A stretch of DNA of 64,000 nucleotides from Sorghum bicolor (GCF_000003195.3 NC_012879.2:26146017-26210016); one strand, 5' to 3'; shown: positions 45,652 through 56,709, counted from the first letter of the stretch. Notes: generated by a model not told the origin, from the sequence alone. Program-made: numbers and translations.

Positions 45652-46888
45652 TGTTGACGGTTCTTAATGCTCACATTTAACCATCAATTAATCATGGAAA
45701 AGGATCCAAATGCAACCAACACCTAGACTTAGGGTTTTATCTGACAGAATTCCACAAGTTTTTGTGTTTGTCTATTTCTGCAGGGGGTTATCAGGAAATA
45801 TGGAGAAAAGGCCCACACATCGGGTTTACATAGAGATATTAACGTACCACGCAATTTTCTATCATCTAGAAGACTCCAGAAGCCACGGAAATGAAGCGGA
45901 GGCAGAACGGGGCCTAGCCCAGGGCGCCCGCCCTAGAGACCAGGGCGCCCGCCCACCTTCTGTGCCCAATCAGAGTCCTTTTCGGGGATCATGCTCCACC
46001 GACCTTAAGATCAAGGATAGCAATTCAATCAATGTCGGTTTGATCTGACGGCCCAGATTCATCTGAAAAGACTATATAAGAAAGGCCCCGTGGCCCCTGG
46101 AGAGCATACCTCTTCTACAAAATCAAAGATAGGGTTTCAATTATTCATCCAAGCAGAGAGGATCCCTCTAGTTCATCTAGTTCTAATTCTAGTTCCTCTA
46201 GTTCTAGTTCTAGTTAGTTTTAGTTGTAATCTAGAAAATAGGGAGAGAGAAGAGGAGAGCGGAGGAGGAGCCGGATTTGTTGGATCTTCCTCAACATCGT
46301 ACTTTTGCAGCAACTAGTTCGTTCTTCATCGTTCTCCAGCTTCTTCAATTCATAATTCTTGAGTTCTTTAATTACTTTTATTTACATTCAAGTTATTTAT
46401 TGGATTCCCGCTTGCATCAAGTGCTCTAGTCTTTATAACGCTAGAGTAGTAATTAATAGATTAGACGTGGTGTTTAGTCTTGCAATTACTTGGAATTGCA
46501 CCCAATCCTACGGATTGTTGTGGTAGCCCTAGGGTAGTGACAGCCCTAACGGTTGACGTATTCCACCTTGTTCGGATCGGTGTTTGTAGGACCGTAGTCA
46601 GAGCTTCCTAGCCCCCTTCTCATCTCTTTCTGTGGTTAGTGTTCTCATGTTGCTAAATAAATAATCTTTGAAGTAATTCTTGATTCTTAGATCAACTAGA
46701 GAACTCTCAGGAAACTTCCTCTCTTCCCATCAAAATAATTATACAGTTATCCTTGGGCTGTCTTGAATCTTAATTAGTACACTCACGTTCCATGTGGAAA
46801 ATCGATACTCTAGAATACTCCCGGGTGAAAGCTACATCGGTATCCGTGCGCTTGCGGATTTTTCTATTTGCATTTAAAACACCCAACA
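45652..46888 (+). repeat. 3' LTR of the compound element (1.24 kb)
   Basis: It runs from TGTTGACGGTTCTTAATGC to AAACACCCAACA and is followed by TSD CTCCT. It has a TATA box at 46073-46080, a short TCTAGT array (46163-46215) and the hairpin TAGAC-GTGGT-GTTTA at 46462-46476. It shares ATAACGCTAGAGTAG with the extra LTR halves at 35075-36385. Confidence 0.88.
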
Positions 46889-46893
46889 CTCCT

Positions 46894-47445
46894 AGGATTC
46901 TTCAGTATTTCGACTCCTAAATTCTAGTAAGTTCTTTATTCTTATTGTTCTTTGGTTTATGAGTTTACTTTAATCTCTTTCGGTAGAGTTTAGAGTAATC
47001 ATTGCTAGCATAAACGTGGTGTTTGGGCTAGGGTACTCATAGATATCCCCTGTCTAGTCGGACAGTGGTAGTAGTGAGGAACGTGACATTTCTAAGTTAC
47101 CTTTGTAGCCCACATCCCGTTAGCAGGATCGATAGGGTTTACAGGTGCGGGTCGAACATCCTCTGTGGTGTCTAAATTCCATAAGCCTCTCCAATAGAAC
47201 AGTAGATCATCCATACCAAGGTTAGAACGAGAGTGCGGTTGTAGTCTTCTCTATACATCGCTCACATCGAATCACATTGTTTTTAGCCTAAAGGGTAGTA
47301 GCAATAGACCGGGTTAGTCAGATGCACGCTTTCTCCTAGTGGTAAAAATATAAATACGATACTCTAGATAACCTCCTGGGTGAAGTGCTCACCGATATTC
47401 GTGCGCTTGCGGATCATTTCCTGATGGCGTTAACAAATATCAACA
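46894..47445 (+). repeat. Split solo Athila-like LTR, second part
   Basis: It continues the LTR broken at 26766 (AGGATTCTTCAGTATTTCG, present in reverse in the M LTR at 16367-16400) and ends ATATCAACA, followed by TSD GTTGC (47446-47450). It includes the hairpin AAAC-GTGGT-GTTT at 47012-47024. Confidence 0.88.
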
Positions 47446-47450
47446 GTTGC

Positions 47451-47518
47451 CGCCACCTAGACGACTTGGAGCAGCGGTGGAGCTTTGGCACAAGTTGGTG
47501 ATTGTTCGTGGCCATCTC
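47451..47518 (+). repeat. Copia 5' LTR, second part (68 bases)
   Basis: CGCCACCTAGACGACTTGG continues the copia LTR from 26087 and matches the position CCACCTCCTAGACGGC of the solo LTR near 9568. It stops at element P; the remaining several hundred bases of LTR are missing. Confidence 0.75.
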
Positions 47519-49000
47519 TATTGACGGTCCTTAATTACTAAATTTAACCATCAACTAAACTTAGAAAAGGATCAATATGCACCAAACATCTAGAATTTGG
47601 GTTTTATCTGACAGAATTCCACGAGCTTTGGTGTTTGTCTATTTCTGGAGGGGGTTATCAGGAAATATGGAGAGAAGGCCCACATGTCAGGTTTACAATG
47701 AGATAATTACGTGCCGCGCAATTTTCCTTAATCTAGAAGAGTCTAGAAGCCACGGGAACGAACAGGAGGCTGAACGGGTTCAGGGCAGGTCGCCCGCCCA
47801 CCTACAGCAGCCAATCAGGCTTCGTCTCCTGGATCGTGCTCCACTGCCTTTAATCTTCAAGAATAACCATGTGATTAATGTCGGTTTGATCCGATGGCCC
47901 AAATTCATCTGAGGGGGCTATATAAGCAATGCCTCTCCACCCAGGGGAGGAGGAGAAATCATTATCAGAGCAAGTCATCAAAGTTAGGGTTTTAGAACTT
48001 CTCTCCCATAGAGAATTAGAACTAGCTACTCCCAATTCATTCAAGTTTTATAGGATTGATTAGATAGAATTAGAGAAGTAGAGCCTAGCGCTCTAGATTT
48101 CGGATCTTCAACAATAAAGATTGGTATTATTTCATATCTTTCTCTACTACTTTGTTCTAATTGCATTATGTCTCTATTTATTATGTTCTTAGTTTGCACT
48201 AGTTCTATATTTGATATAGTTATGATTGATAATGAGTTTATGTATAAGTTTGCAAAGCGCTTAGCTCTTAACTCGAGGGAGTTAAGTGGTAGATCATATG
48301 TGGGCGTGGTGCTTAGATATTATTTACCTGCAACTGTATCATATTGGCTGGGTCATGTGGTAGTTCGCGATGGTGACAGTTTCATTGATTCTTATATAGT
48401 CCACCCTCCGTTGATAGGACAGGCAGAATTTGTATTGCGGAGTAAGTCTTGCTATGTTCTAATTTACTTTAGCAATGTTCCTTATATATGAATAAAGAGT
48501 CTTTTATGCTATATATGATCTTGTAGATAACTAGAGTAGATTGTGACTTAGTAGATAGTAGATACTCAGAATCCATTTTCTAGCTAATCTGACGTCACCT
48601 TACATATATGACGAGTAGTATATTTCTAATCGCTGTGTTATTTACCCATGAGCTTATATTTCATTATCTTTATTAATATGGCTTACCCCCTACCAAAGCA
48701 AGTGACTGTGTGATGAGTTCCTCATTAGTAATCATGTTATTGCAAGTTTATCTCTAGTCTATGCCTTGATAGATTTTACCCCTGTTTTCACTTTTGCCGT
48801 TCTCTTAAGCAAAATATAAATAACGATACCCAGAATACTTTTCCTGGTGAAATGCTACAATGAGGTATTTTATCTGTGCGCTTGTGGATAGAATAGATTA
48901 TTTTCTAGAGAGCCTTCATATTCATAAATACCTTTGTACACTCTGGCACCATGCTGGGGATGACAACCTAGTATTTAAGTGGTGTTAGTAAGTGTCAACA
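47519..49000 (+). repeat. 5' LTR of element P (1.48 kb)
   Basis: It starts TATTGACGGTCC (TG to TA at the second base) and ends AAGTGTCAACA. It has a TATA box at 47919-47926 and the hairpin TGGGC-GTGGT-GCTTA (48301-48315), whose arms pair through G.T wobbles. Confidence 0.88.
47919..47926 (+). promoter_or_regulatory. TATA box of the element P LTR
   Basis: TATATAAG in the context GGGGGCTATATAAGCAATGC; the same box is in the 3' LTR at 55357-55364. Confidence 0.65.
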
Positions 49001-49008
49001 ATCATTTC

Positions 49009-49026
49009 TGGCGCCGTTGCCGGGGA
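49009..49026 (+). promoter_or_regulatory. Primer-binding site of element P (tRNA-Asp)
   Basis: TGGCGCCGTTGCCGGGGA is a perfect complement of the tRNA-Asp(GUC) 3' end, 8 bases after the LTR. Confidence 0.92.
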
Positions 49027-49290
49027 ACGGTAAGGAAAGTCAGGAAGTCAGTCAAGGTTATTCACGTGAAATATTAGACTAGACTATGGAGAAATAATTG
49101 CATGAACAACTACTAAATGAGAAATAATAACAAGGCACCTCTGCTTTGGCAGGTTCACCCTGTTGTTTTTCTATGTTTATATTTTTTATACAGGGTATAT
49201 CAGGATTGACTTTGATACATTCAACTCTTCATCATCAGAACCAAAGTGATCAAGAAAGAAAGAAGAAGCTAGCTACCAATTGCTGAAGCT

Positions 49291-51189
49291 ATGGCACAAA
49301 AGACCTTGCAAGAATTCTCTCCTCCAAGTCTTGAGAACATTCCAACTGGTCCAAGATTTGAAGTAGAACAAGGAGCACCCGAGTTCGAGCTCAAGTCAAG
49401 ACTCATCAATTTGGTGCAAGCAACACAATTCAGTGGAAAGGCACATGAAGATGCTAGTGCACACTAGAAGAATTTCTTAGAGATTGGAAGCACAATCCGC
49501 ATCAATAGAATCGACAAAAACATCATTTTGCTTTGCCTTTTTCCATTATCACTAGAAGGGAAGGAAAGGAAGTGGTTCTACACCCATCAAGATAACATCA
49601 ACTACTGGACAGACTTGTCAGATGCCTTTCTATCAAAGTTTTTCCCCATAGGAAAAACAACTGCCTTAAGAGGAAATATTGTCAGTTTCCAACAGCAGAA
49701 GACAAAAAGCATTCTAGAAGCATGGGAGCGGTTTCAAGGATACAAATCAGATTATCCTCATCATGGAATGGCCAGATGGTTACTTATGCAGACCAACTAC
49801 CATGGATTAACTCAAAAGTCTCATCAGTGCTTAGATGTATCTGCTAAAGGATCATTCTTGGAGCTTACAATTGAAAAAGTAGAGATACTTTTGGATAAGA
49901 TATTAGAAAATCAAAGCTGTTTCCAAGATAAAGCTCAGCATTGTCATCAAACTAAAGAGATACCAGAAGAAGTAAATGCACTATCATTACCAAGATGGAA
50001 AATTTGCTCCATTGGACTGACCAGAGGGCCAAGTTCAAAGAAGATCAAAGGGCTATTGAGACAGTATACAAATATCATCCCACTTCGAGTCAACCCAATA
50101 GCAAAGGTATGAATTTAGGTAACACTTTCAAGCATCTTTCATTAAATGAGATAATTGCTCAACAAACCAAAACTAATGATGAAGTTAAACAAAGGCTAGA
50201 TACAAATGAATCATCTCTAAAAGATATACACAATAAAATGGATTTTCTATTAACTACCTTTGATGAGCAAAACACTCTTAATAAAAGGGTAGAGCTTAAA
50301 TTAATAAAGCTAGCTGCTGCATTGCCTGTTGCCACTAACATCGAGCACGTAAAGAACATAACTACTAGAGGAGGCAAAGCCACCAGGGATCCCCCATACC
50401 CAAAAGAAAAACAGAGAACATCAGCACCAGTGCAACCAGTAGTGATAGAGGAAGAAAGCCCAGTTGAAGTAGAAGATCTGCTACAACCACCAAGAGCTAG
50501 AGAGATGAGGAAAGATTTTTACGACACCAATTGTTTGCCATATCCCAAAAGAAACAGAAGACTGCAGTCGGATGAGCAGTTTGGTACCCACATATGCAAA
50601 GTATATCAGAGATATTCTTAACAAGAAGAGACCACTGCCCACCACTGAGGTTATCAAGCTGACAGAAGAATGCAGTGTGGCTATCCTCAACAAACCACCA
50701 AGGAAGAAGAAGGATCTAGGATGTCCCACCATTGATTGCTCGATCGGAAACCAACACTTCAACAATGCACTTTGTGATCTCGGAGCAAGTGTCAGTGTGA
50801 TGCCAGCATCAGTCTACACGAAGCTTGAGCATATGACCCTAGAACCAACATCAATGTGCCTGCAACTAGCAGATCAATCAATTCGACACCCGATGGGCAT
50901 CACTGTAAACATCCTAGTCAAGATCAGAGATTTCCTTGTGCCAGTAGACTTCATGGTACTAGACATGAGTCCCGACTCAAAAGTGTCCATCATCCTTGGA
51001 AGGCTATTTCTGAGCGCTGCCAGTACCCACATTGATGTCGGGAAGGGAGAAATCAAATTCAACATAAACGGACAAGAAGAACACTTCACATTCAAGCCCA
51101 GACCAGAGAGAGACTCTATAGTGAAGGAAGTTCATGAAGAAGAACCACTAGAAACACCATCTCTGGAGGAAGGTAATTCAGAAGATTGA
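49291..51189 (+). pseudogene. Gag-protease of element P, broken
   Basis: ATG at 49291 (MAQKTLQEFSPPSLEN) opens a Gag with core PLSLEGKERKWFY and YWTDLSDAFLSKFFP. TAG at 49465-49467 interrupts it; frames then change near 50000-50030 and near 50572-50600. The protease has LCDLGASVSVMP (Asp codon 50776-50778) and SIILGRLFLSAAS (ILGRPF expected). The end is EEGNSED at 51189, followed by a CTTGGGGGA motif (51207). No zinc knuckle is visible. Three breaks make it inactive. Confidence 0.82.
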
Positions 51190-52080
51190 AAGATTTGGAG
51201 GTCCAGCTTGGGGGACCTAAAAATCCCAAACCCTCGCCGGGAGGTAAATCTGTATTTATCCACATCGTTTAAATTCTTGCATAATTAATTCATGCATTAT
51301 CCATATTTATTCGTAGCATTATCATAATAATGAAAAGCCCCATATAAATAATATTTATGGTGTGTGAACAACCAACACTTATTAATTATTGTGGAGGCAC
51401 AAAAATATTTTTCCATGATCAGTTTCAAATAAGTTTCAAATTTTCATAGTTTTTTCTGCATTATATTATAGCAACCTTCTAGAAGCATGACCCACACTCC
51501 TTGTGTCCCACATGTCATACACCACACCTCACACACATCCCATCACATTATTTGATCCACCAACATATCTCCACTCACCAGACAACTTCCACCGTCCAAC
51601 CACCACCCATGGGTCATCTTTTGGCGTAAAGACTAAGCAAAGGAGGGAGTAGAGAAAGGGCAGCCATGATAGCCACCAGAAGTGGGCACCCGCCCACCTG
51701 CAGAGGGCACCCGCCCTGTCCCCACTTCCTCCTATAAATTGCCACCTCCTGCCTCCATCTCCATCACACAAGCATTCCAGAAAACCCACGCACACTTCAG
51801 TTCTCGGTTTCTAGAGGAGGAGCTCTAGAAGTGAAGTGAGAATGAGAGTATAGGGGAAGAGTAGAGTGGAAGAGAGGTTGGTAGTTTTTGAGTAAAAGAG
51901 CAAGGTTCATTATTAAGTAGAGACCCTGCTGTCCAAAGCAAAATTAAAAAGTTGTTTACGGGGAAGTACCACCAAAATTATAACTTGTTTCGGATGACTA
52001 ACCCCTAAACGACTGATATTTCAAACAGTTGGCTTTAACAATCTCCACTAGTTCTGTTTGTGTCAACTTTTGTCTACAAG
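51190..52080 (+). other. Non-coding spacer between the two ORFs of P
   Basis: It begins with CTTGGGGGACC (51207) and continues with AT-rich DNA and a short GC-richer stretch including TATAAATTGCC near 51733. I see no ORF. An internal promoter for the second ORF is possible but unproven. Confidence 0.4.
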
Positions 52081-53101
52081 ATGTTCAAGAAGGTAAAGAA
52101 CGCGGGCAAGACCCGCCAGAGTATAGGTACAATGAGTTCATCCCGATACTCCTCACACCAGTCAGAGACAAGCGTCGACACGACGCCTCCGCAAGCTCCG
52201 TCATCATCGACAGGTACACGAGTCAAGGTCCTCCTCAAGACAGGAGATCTTGGACTAGAGACCCACAGGGAGAAGGAAGTTTTCCAGCAGCTGAAGAACA
52301 AGGATTTCATTCACACCCCCACTCTTGACCCTATCCTGCTACAAGAAACAGGTATGGATACTGAATTTGACTTAATTTTCCAGATGGTGGGATGGACAAA
52401 CTTTTGGGACATAACTGAGCTAGGTGTTTTCTTGGAGAGAATTGAGCGACCATCTCAGTTTCTCTCCAAGATGCATCCTGGACATTAACTCCGATTTGCC
52501 AAATTTTGAAAGGCACCAGTTCTGGAGAGAGATATCCAGAGATGATTTTTATAGTCAAGCCCGAACCAGCGACATGGAACACCCCACTCTTAGGATGTTC
52601 CACAAATGGCTCGGGTACAATCTTTTCCATCGTGATGATATTAGAAAAGTAAGAGTAGGAGACTTACAACTTCTTTATGCTACTATAAATAAGATACCCA
52701 GTTCACCTGTTACTCTTTTGGTTTTTCATTGGCTTAGTATACCTAGTCTTCAGGGACCTATCGGTTTTACTTCACTCATCACTTGTCTAGCCTCTAGTCT
52801 TAATTTGCTACAAAACTCGTCATTGAAATTCATTGACGAGTTACGAATTTATCGTGGCTATGACACATTTAGGCAAGCTCGGATGCTGAAAAAAGAGGGG
52901 AACGTAATGTATGTGTTATACAATAATAAAGGAAAGATTCGGTTATCTAACCCAAACCTTGGCCTCTATGTCGTTCAAAATTATTTGATTGAGATTGCAG
53001 TGACACCGGTAAACCACAGAGCTCCACAGCGAGTGGCATCCGAAAGGATGACCACCCATCAAGAACGCACCTGGTATGGAGCTGATCCCGGACCAAAATA
53101 A
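52081..53101 (+). pseudogene. Second ORF of element P, ATHILA ORF-like, frameshifted
   Basis: ATG at 52081 (MFKKVKNAGKTRQS) starts a Ser/Thr-rich N-terminus, then a segment MVGWTNFWDITELGVF. At about 52424 the frame changes and the protein goes on as FSWRELSDHLSFS, FERHQFWREISR, HPTLRMFHKWLGYNLFHRDD and RVGDLQLLYATINK, ending at 53101. The pattern resembles the extra ORF of Athila-type elements (ATHILA ORF-1 family), which has no proven function. The jump from ITELG to WRELSDHL suggests a small internal deletion as well as a frameshift. It stands where env-like ORFs stand in some Athila elements, but I see no signal peptide or membrane segment. Confidence 0.6.
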
Positions 53102-53413
53102 GCAGCGCACCTGCATTACCACGACTACAATCCCCGAGTCCTTCGGGACCCATGGGTTCAACATGCTCAGCCACAGGAGCCGACACAGGAGACATGGCCG
53201 GAGGGCCAAGATCACCAGTGGACAAACCCGCCTTTTAGTACGGGCAGAATACGCAAGTGCAACATGGACGACTCCGGGAACAGCAACAAAAGTGGAACCA
53301 TGACCACACCGCTGCAGTACAAGGACTGAGACAAGACACTACTTCAATGAGCAACAACATCACCACCATGATGCGATTCTGGAACATTGGGTAAGACCGA
53401 CAACCACATCCAG

Positions 53414-53432
53414 CTTGGGGGAGTTCCTCCCC
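53414..53432 (+). other. G-rich hairpin after the second ORF of P
   Basis: CTTGGGGGAGTTCCTCCCC can form a tight stem (GGGGGA with TCCTCCCC). The same element type follows the ORFs of INT1, INT2 and M. Confidence 0.65.
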
Positions 53433-54169
53433 GTTTTATAAAGTAAGTTTTTATTTGCTCCTCTTATTTATTCTTTTTTTTCTTAGTGTTTCATTAGTTC
53501 TCTACTAAAAAAGCCCAATAAATATTTTCTTGCTTGAATTTAATGCATTCTATAAACATGAAAAAAATAAAAAGAGTATGTAGATAAGTGTGCTTTGTTT
53601 ATCTGCCAAGTGTTAATCTCTAGGAAAATAAAAAAGATTAAAAAAGGTGCATGATGGAAATGATGAACAGTTGCTCTGTTTGCTTACTTTCAAGTACCTA
53701 GCTTTTATATTAAAGTTCTTCCACGAATTACTAAAACTAAAATTTACTATCTATGGGAAGCATGAACCTAAAACCAAAGTCTAGGTAAGTGAAGGACATG
53801 ATATAAAGTTTGAGCTACTGTTTATCTTGTTCCTACTACACTAAGTTCTGGAGATTTATTTTGAAAACTTGCAAATCACATGATGAGTTCCTAGCATGAC
53901 AAAATTCCTACCACAACCATACTTGCTATAATTTCTACATCTTTTGCTACTTATATTCATATTGACTTTGATCGAGCTATGTAGACCCTTAGGAGCTTCT
54001 TCATGTGGTTAAATTAAGATATTCACTTGCACACATCTACTACACCATCCACCACCATTCATTAAAATTGCTAAAAATATTATCACTCACAATCCCAAGT
54101 GTTGTTATTCTCTCTCTCTGAAAAGATTCGATGCAGAAGAGGCATGGGTTATGCAAAAATATGCGAGGA

Positions 54170-54345
54170 AATAAAAAGGGGCAAGTGCCCGGAACCTCGA
54201 AAAAGAAAGAAAAAGAGTGAGACGAGAGGTAAAAATGGACAAGTGTCCGGAGTAGAATTAGGGGTACAAAGATGCCCATCTGAGCGGGAAAAAATGGACA
54301 AGTGTCCGACAGTAGAATTAGGGGTATTCGTTACCCACCTGAAAA
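54170..54345 (+). other. 3' non-coding stem-loop module, two units (P)
   Basis: CGAGG ... GGGGCAAGTGCCC ... CCTCG is followed by GTGAGACGAGAGGT, then two units GGACAAGTGTCC...AGAATTAGGGGTAC...CCCA (54238-54275 and 54296-54338). Unit 2 has the loop GGGGTATTCGTTACCC. Confidence 0.7.
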
Positions 54346-54944
54346 AAAAGAGAGAGAAAAGAAGGAAAAGATAGCCCATGTTCTCCCAAAGCAAAGATCA
54401 AAGAGGAGGAGAGATAGCAATATGAGGAGCAATGAGAAGTAAGTTTTATCATTACTTATATTTTCACCATTACTATCATTTACTCCACCACACATGCACA
54501 TCTTGATTTAATTACATGTTGAGTTCCTTCGGATCCATGGCTCGATTAGACAACGTATGTATGAGCTATTTTTCACACCTATGAGCTCCATATAAATATA
54601 CCCTTAGTTATAGGTAAGTGACATTTTTGGTAAGGATCCACAAATACCATATATAGAGAGATTTGAGAGTATCATAGCTGGGAACTCTGAGTTTTATTTT
54701 TGAAAACTTATGCAAAACTCTAGAACAAATGTGAAGTATAAACAGGAGGAATAGTGCTTGACTTAATTATTTTGTCTTTCGATTACTTAAGACTTAAGTG
54801 CAGATACTAAGCTCCATGACACTTCACTCTAATGTGAGAGAATTTTTATGTAAAAGCATGTGTGCCTGTCAGGAAAGAAAAAATTGAAGCAACTCCTGAT
54901 CCATCTGAGTTTAGCTGTTTGCTCAGGGACGAGCAAAGGCTAAG

Positions 54945-54954
54945 CTTGGGGGAG
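54945..54954 (+). promoter_or_regulatory. Polypurine tract of element P
   Basis: CTTGGGGGAG stands 2 bases before the 3' LTR. A hairpin TTTGCTC-AGGGAC-GAGCAAA lies just upstream (54918-54937). Confidence 0.8.
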
Positions 54955-54956
54955 TT

Positions 54957-55540
54957 TGTTGACGGTCCTTAAGTACTAAATTTAACCATCAACTAAACTT
55001 GGAAAAGGATCAATATGCACCAAACATCTAGAATTAGGGTTTTATCTGATAGAATTCCACGAGCTTTGGTGTTTGTCTATTTTTTAGGGGGTTATCAGGA
55101 AATATGGAGAGAAGGCCCACATGACAGGTTTACAACAAGATAATTACGTGCCGTGCAATTTTCCTTAATCTAGAAGAGTCCAGAAGCCACGGGAATGAAC
55201 GGGAGGTCGAACGGGTCCGGGGGCAGGGCGCCCGCCCACCTGCAGCAGCCAATTAGGCTCCGTCTCCTGGATCATGCACCACCGCCTTTAATCTTCAAGA
55301 ATAACCGTGCGATTAATCTCGGTTTGATCTGACGGCCCAAAATCATCTGAGGGGGCTATATAAGCAAGGCCTCTCCACCCCAGGTGAGGAGGAGAAATCA
55401 TTATCAGAGGAAGCCATCAAAGTTTGGGTTTTAGAACTTCTCTCCCGCAGAGAATTAGAACTAGCTACTCCCAATTCCTTCAAGTTTTATAGGATTGATT
55501 AGATAGAATTAGAGAAGTGGAGCCTAGCGCTCTAGAATTA
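54957..55540 (+). repeat. 3' LTR of element P, truncated
   Basis: It starts TGTTGACGGTCCTTAAG and follows the 5' LTR up to GCGCTCTAGA near 55535, where sequence of element R (minus strand) takes over. About 0.9 kb of LTR is lost. Confidence 0.85.
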
Positions 55541-56576
55541 GAGACATGATGTTGATCCCCACAACAGGATTATAAAGAGCATTAAATCGATCAGAATTAT
55601 AAGCACAGCGTATAGTTATAGAGGGTGTGTCCAAACGGATCACATTAGAGGAAAGCTCTGATTCCTCCAACCATTCGCTACTCATTACTGAGATAAGCTC
55701 TCTCAATTGATATTCACTTGGCAAATAAATGCTAAACTGGCTGTTTTGGGGTTTGTCAATAGAATGGTAGTTTGAAATATTTCCAAAATCAGCAAAAAGA
55801 TCAGATTCTATATCCAGCATGAAGTCCGGTGGTGGAATTTCTTCCTCTTGTGGCTCAGAACTTGGGATAGCTAAAGTAGATGAAGAATTTGGCAGAGTGT
55901 CTACTTCGGCTTCGTAGGTTTCATCATGAAGGGTATTATCCATCTCAGCTTTTAGGATTCTATCTAGGATCACTCTAGCTTCATCAGTAGGGATTCGAAA
56001 GAAAGAACCTCTAGACATTGTGTGTAGCATTTGTTTGTGATTTTTCTGAAGACCTCGAAAAAAGTGGGTTAAAAGAACAGGGTCTTGAAGATTAAGGTTT
56101 GGACCAGATTCTAAAAGATCAGAAAAACGTTTCTAGGATTTTCCCAAAGTTTCATTATCTTTTTGTTTAAAAGATAGGACTTTGAGTCTAAGGTCGGCTA
56201 TACAGTCAAGGGAATAGAAATCTAGACAAAAGTTGGCTCGTAAAACTCCTCATTCACCTTGTTGTTGACTTACCTTCTGACTGTACCATTGTCTAGCTTC
56301 TCCCCTTAAAGAAAAAGGAAAAAGCTTCCAACGTAAAGTTTTATCAGAAATGCCTTCAATGCGAAGACAATCACATGTTTGCTCAAAATCTCTAATATGA
56401 AGGTAAGGGTTTTCGTCTTCCCTTCTCGAAAAAGATAGGTTTTGAATCATGGCAATCAACCTAGAACTTAACTTATACTGGGATGTGTGGATTGGCTGTG
56501 ATGATTCCCATGGTAAAAGGTCAGTTACTGAAGGGATTGCAAATTCATGGATCGATTTAGAATTTTGGTTTTCCAT
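55541..56576 (-). pseudogene. Gag and protease start of element R, broken and truncated
   Basis: The minus-strand ATG at 56576 gives MENQNSKSIHEFAIPSV, then the Gag core RWKLFPFSLRGEARQWYS. The frame changes near 56250 (QQQGE) and has a stop near 56135; it continues as MLHTMSRGSFFRIPTDEAR with an acidic segment, and ends at YNPVVGINIMS, the start of the protease-like domain. The last few codons come from the element P LTR. Confidence 0.72.
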
Positions 56577-56684
56577 AAGGTAAGAGTAAAGAAAATAAAT
56601 AAAGAATATAAAAGATAACAAAAGATAAAAGTATAGATACAAGCTAGTAGTAAGACTCAAGGTTATCTCAGCAACCGTCTTTGT

Positions 56685-56702
56685 CCCCGGCAACGGCGCC
56701 AG
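56685..56702 (-). promoter_or_regulatory. Primer-binding site of element R (tRNA-Asp)
   Basis: The minus strand reads TGGCGCCGTTGCCGGGGA, or very close to it, a few bases after the LTR end. Confidence 0.85.
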
Positions 56703-56709
56703 AAATGCT

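Larger units (their letters stand above)
26767..46888 (+). mobile_element. Compound Athila-like element: LTR-INT1-LTR-INT2-LTR
   Basis: A single TSD, CTCCT, flanks the whole 20-kb unit (26762-26766 and 46889-46893). Inside are a 5' LTR (26767-28017), INT1 with gag and pol (28018-33785), an LTR (33786-35074) with two extra 3' halves (to 36385), INT2 with protease ORFs only (36386-45651, split by a solo LTR), and a 3' LTR (45652-46888). The first two LTRs share GCAACATTAGAGTAG; the extra halves and last LTR share ATAACGCTAGAGTAG. So two related elements appear joined at the middle LTR, by recombination after insertion or during reverse transcription. Confidence 0.8.
47519..55540 (+). mobile_element. 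Element P: non-autonomous Athila-like retrotransposon, 3' LTR truncated
   Basis: The order is LTR, PBS, gag-protease, a second ORF, 3' non-coding region, polypurine tract and the first 0.58 kb of the 3' LTR, fused to element R. There is no RT or integrase. Its left TSD would be ATCTC (47514-47518); the right copy is lost in the deletion. The two LTRs are close in sequence where they overlap. Confidence 0.85.

Noticed and set aside
49009..49026. Possible tRNA-Asp gene remnant
   Set aside because: Only the 18 bases complementary to the tRNA 3' end are present, just after an LTR. This is a primer-binding site.
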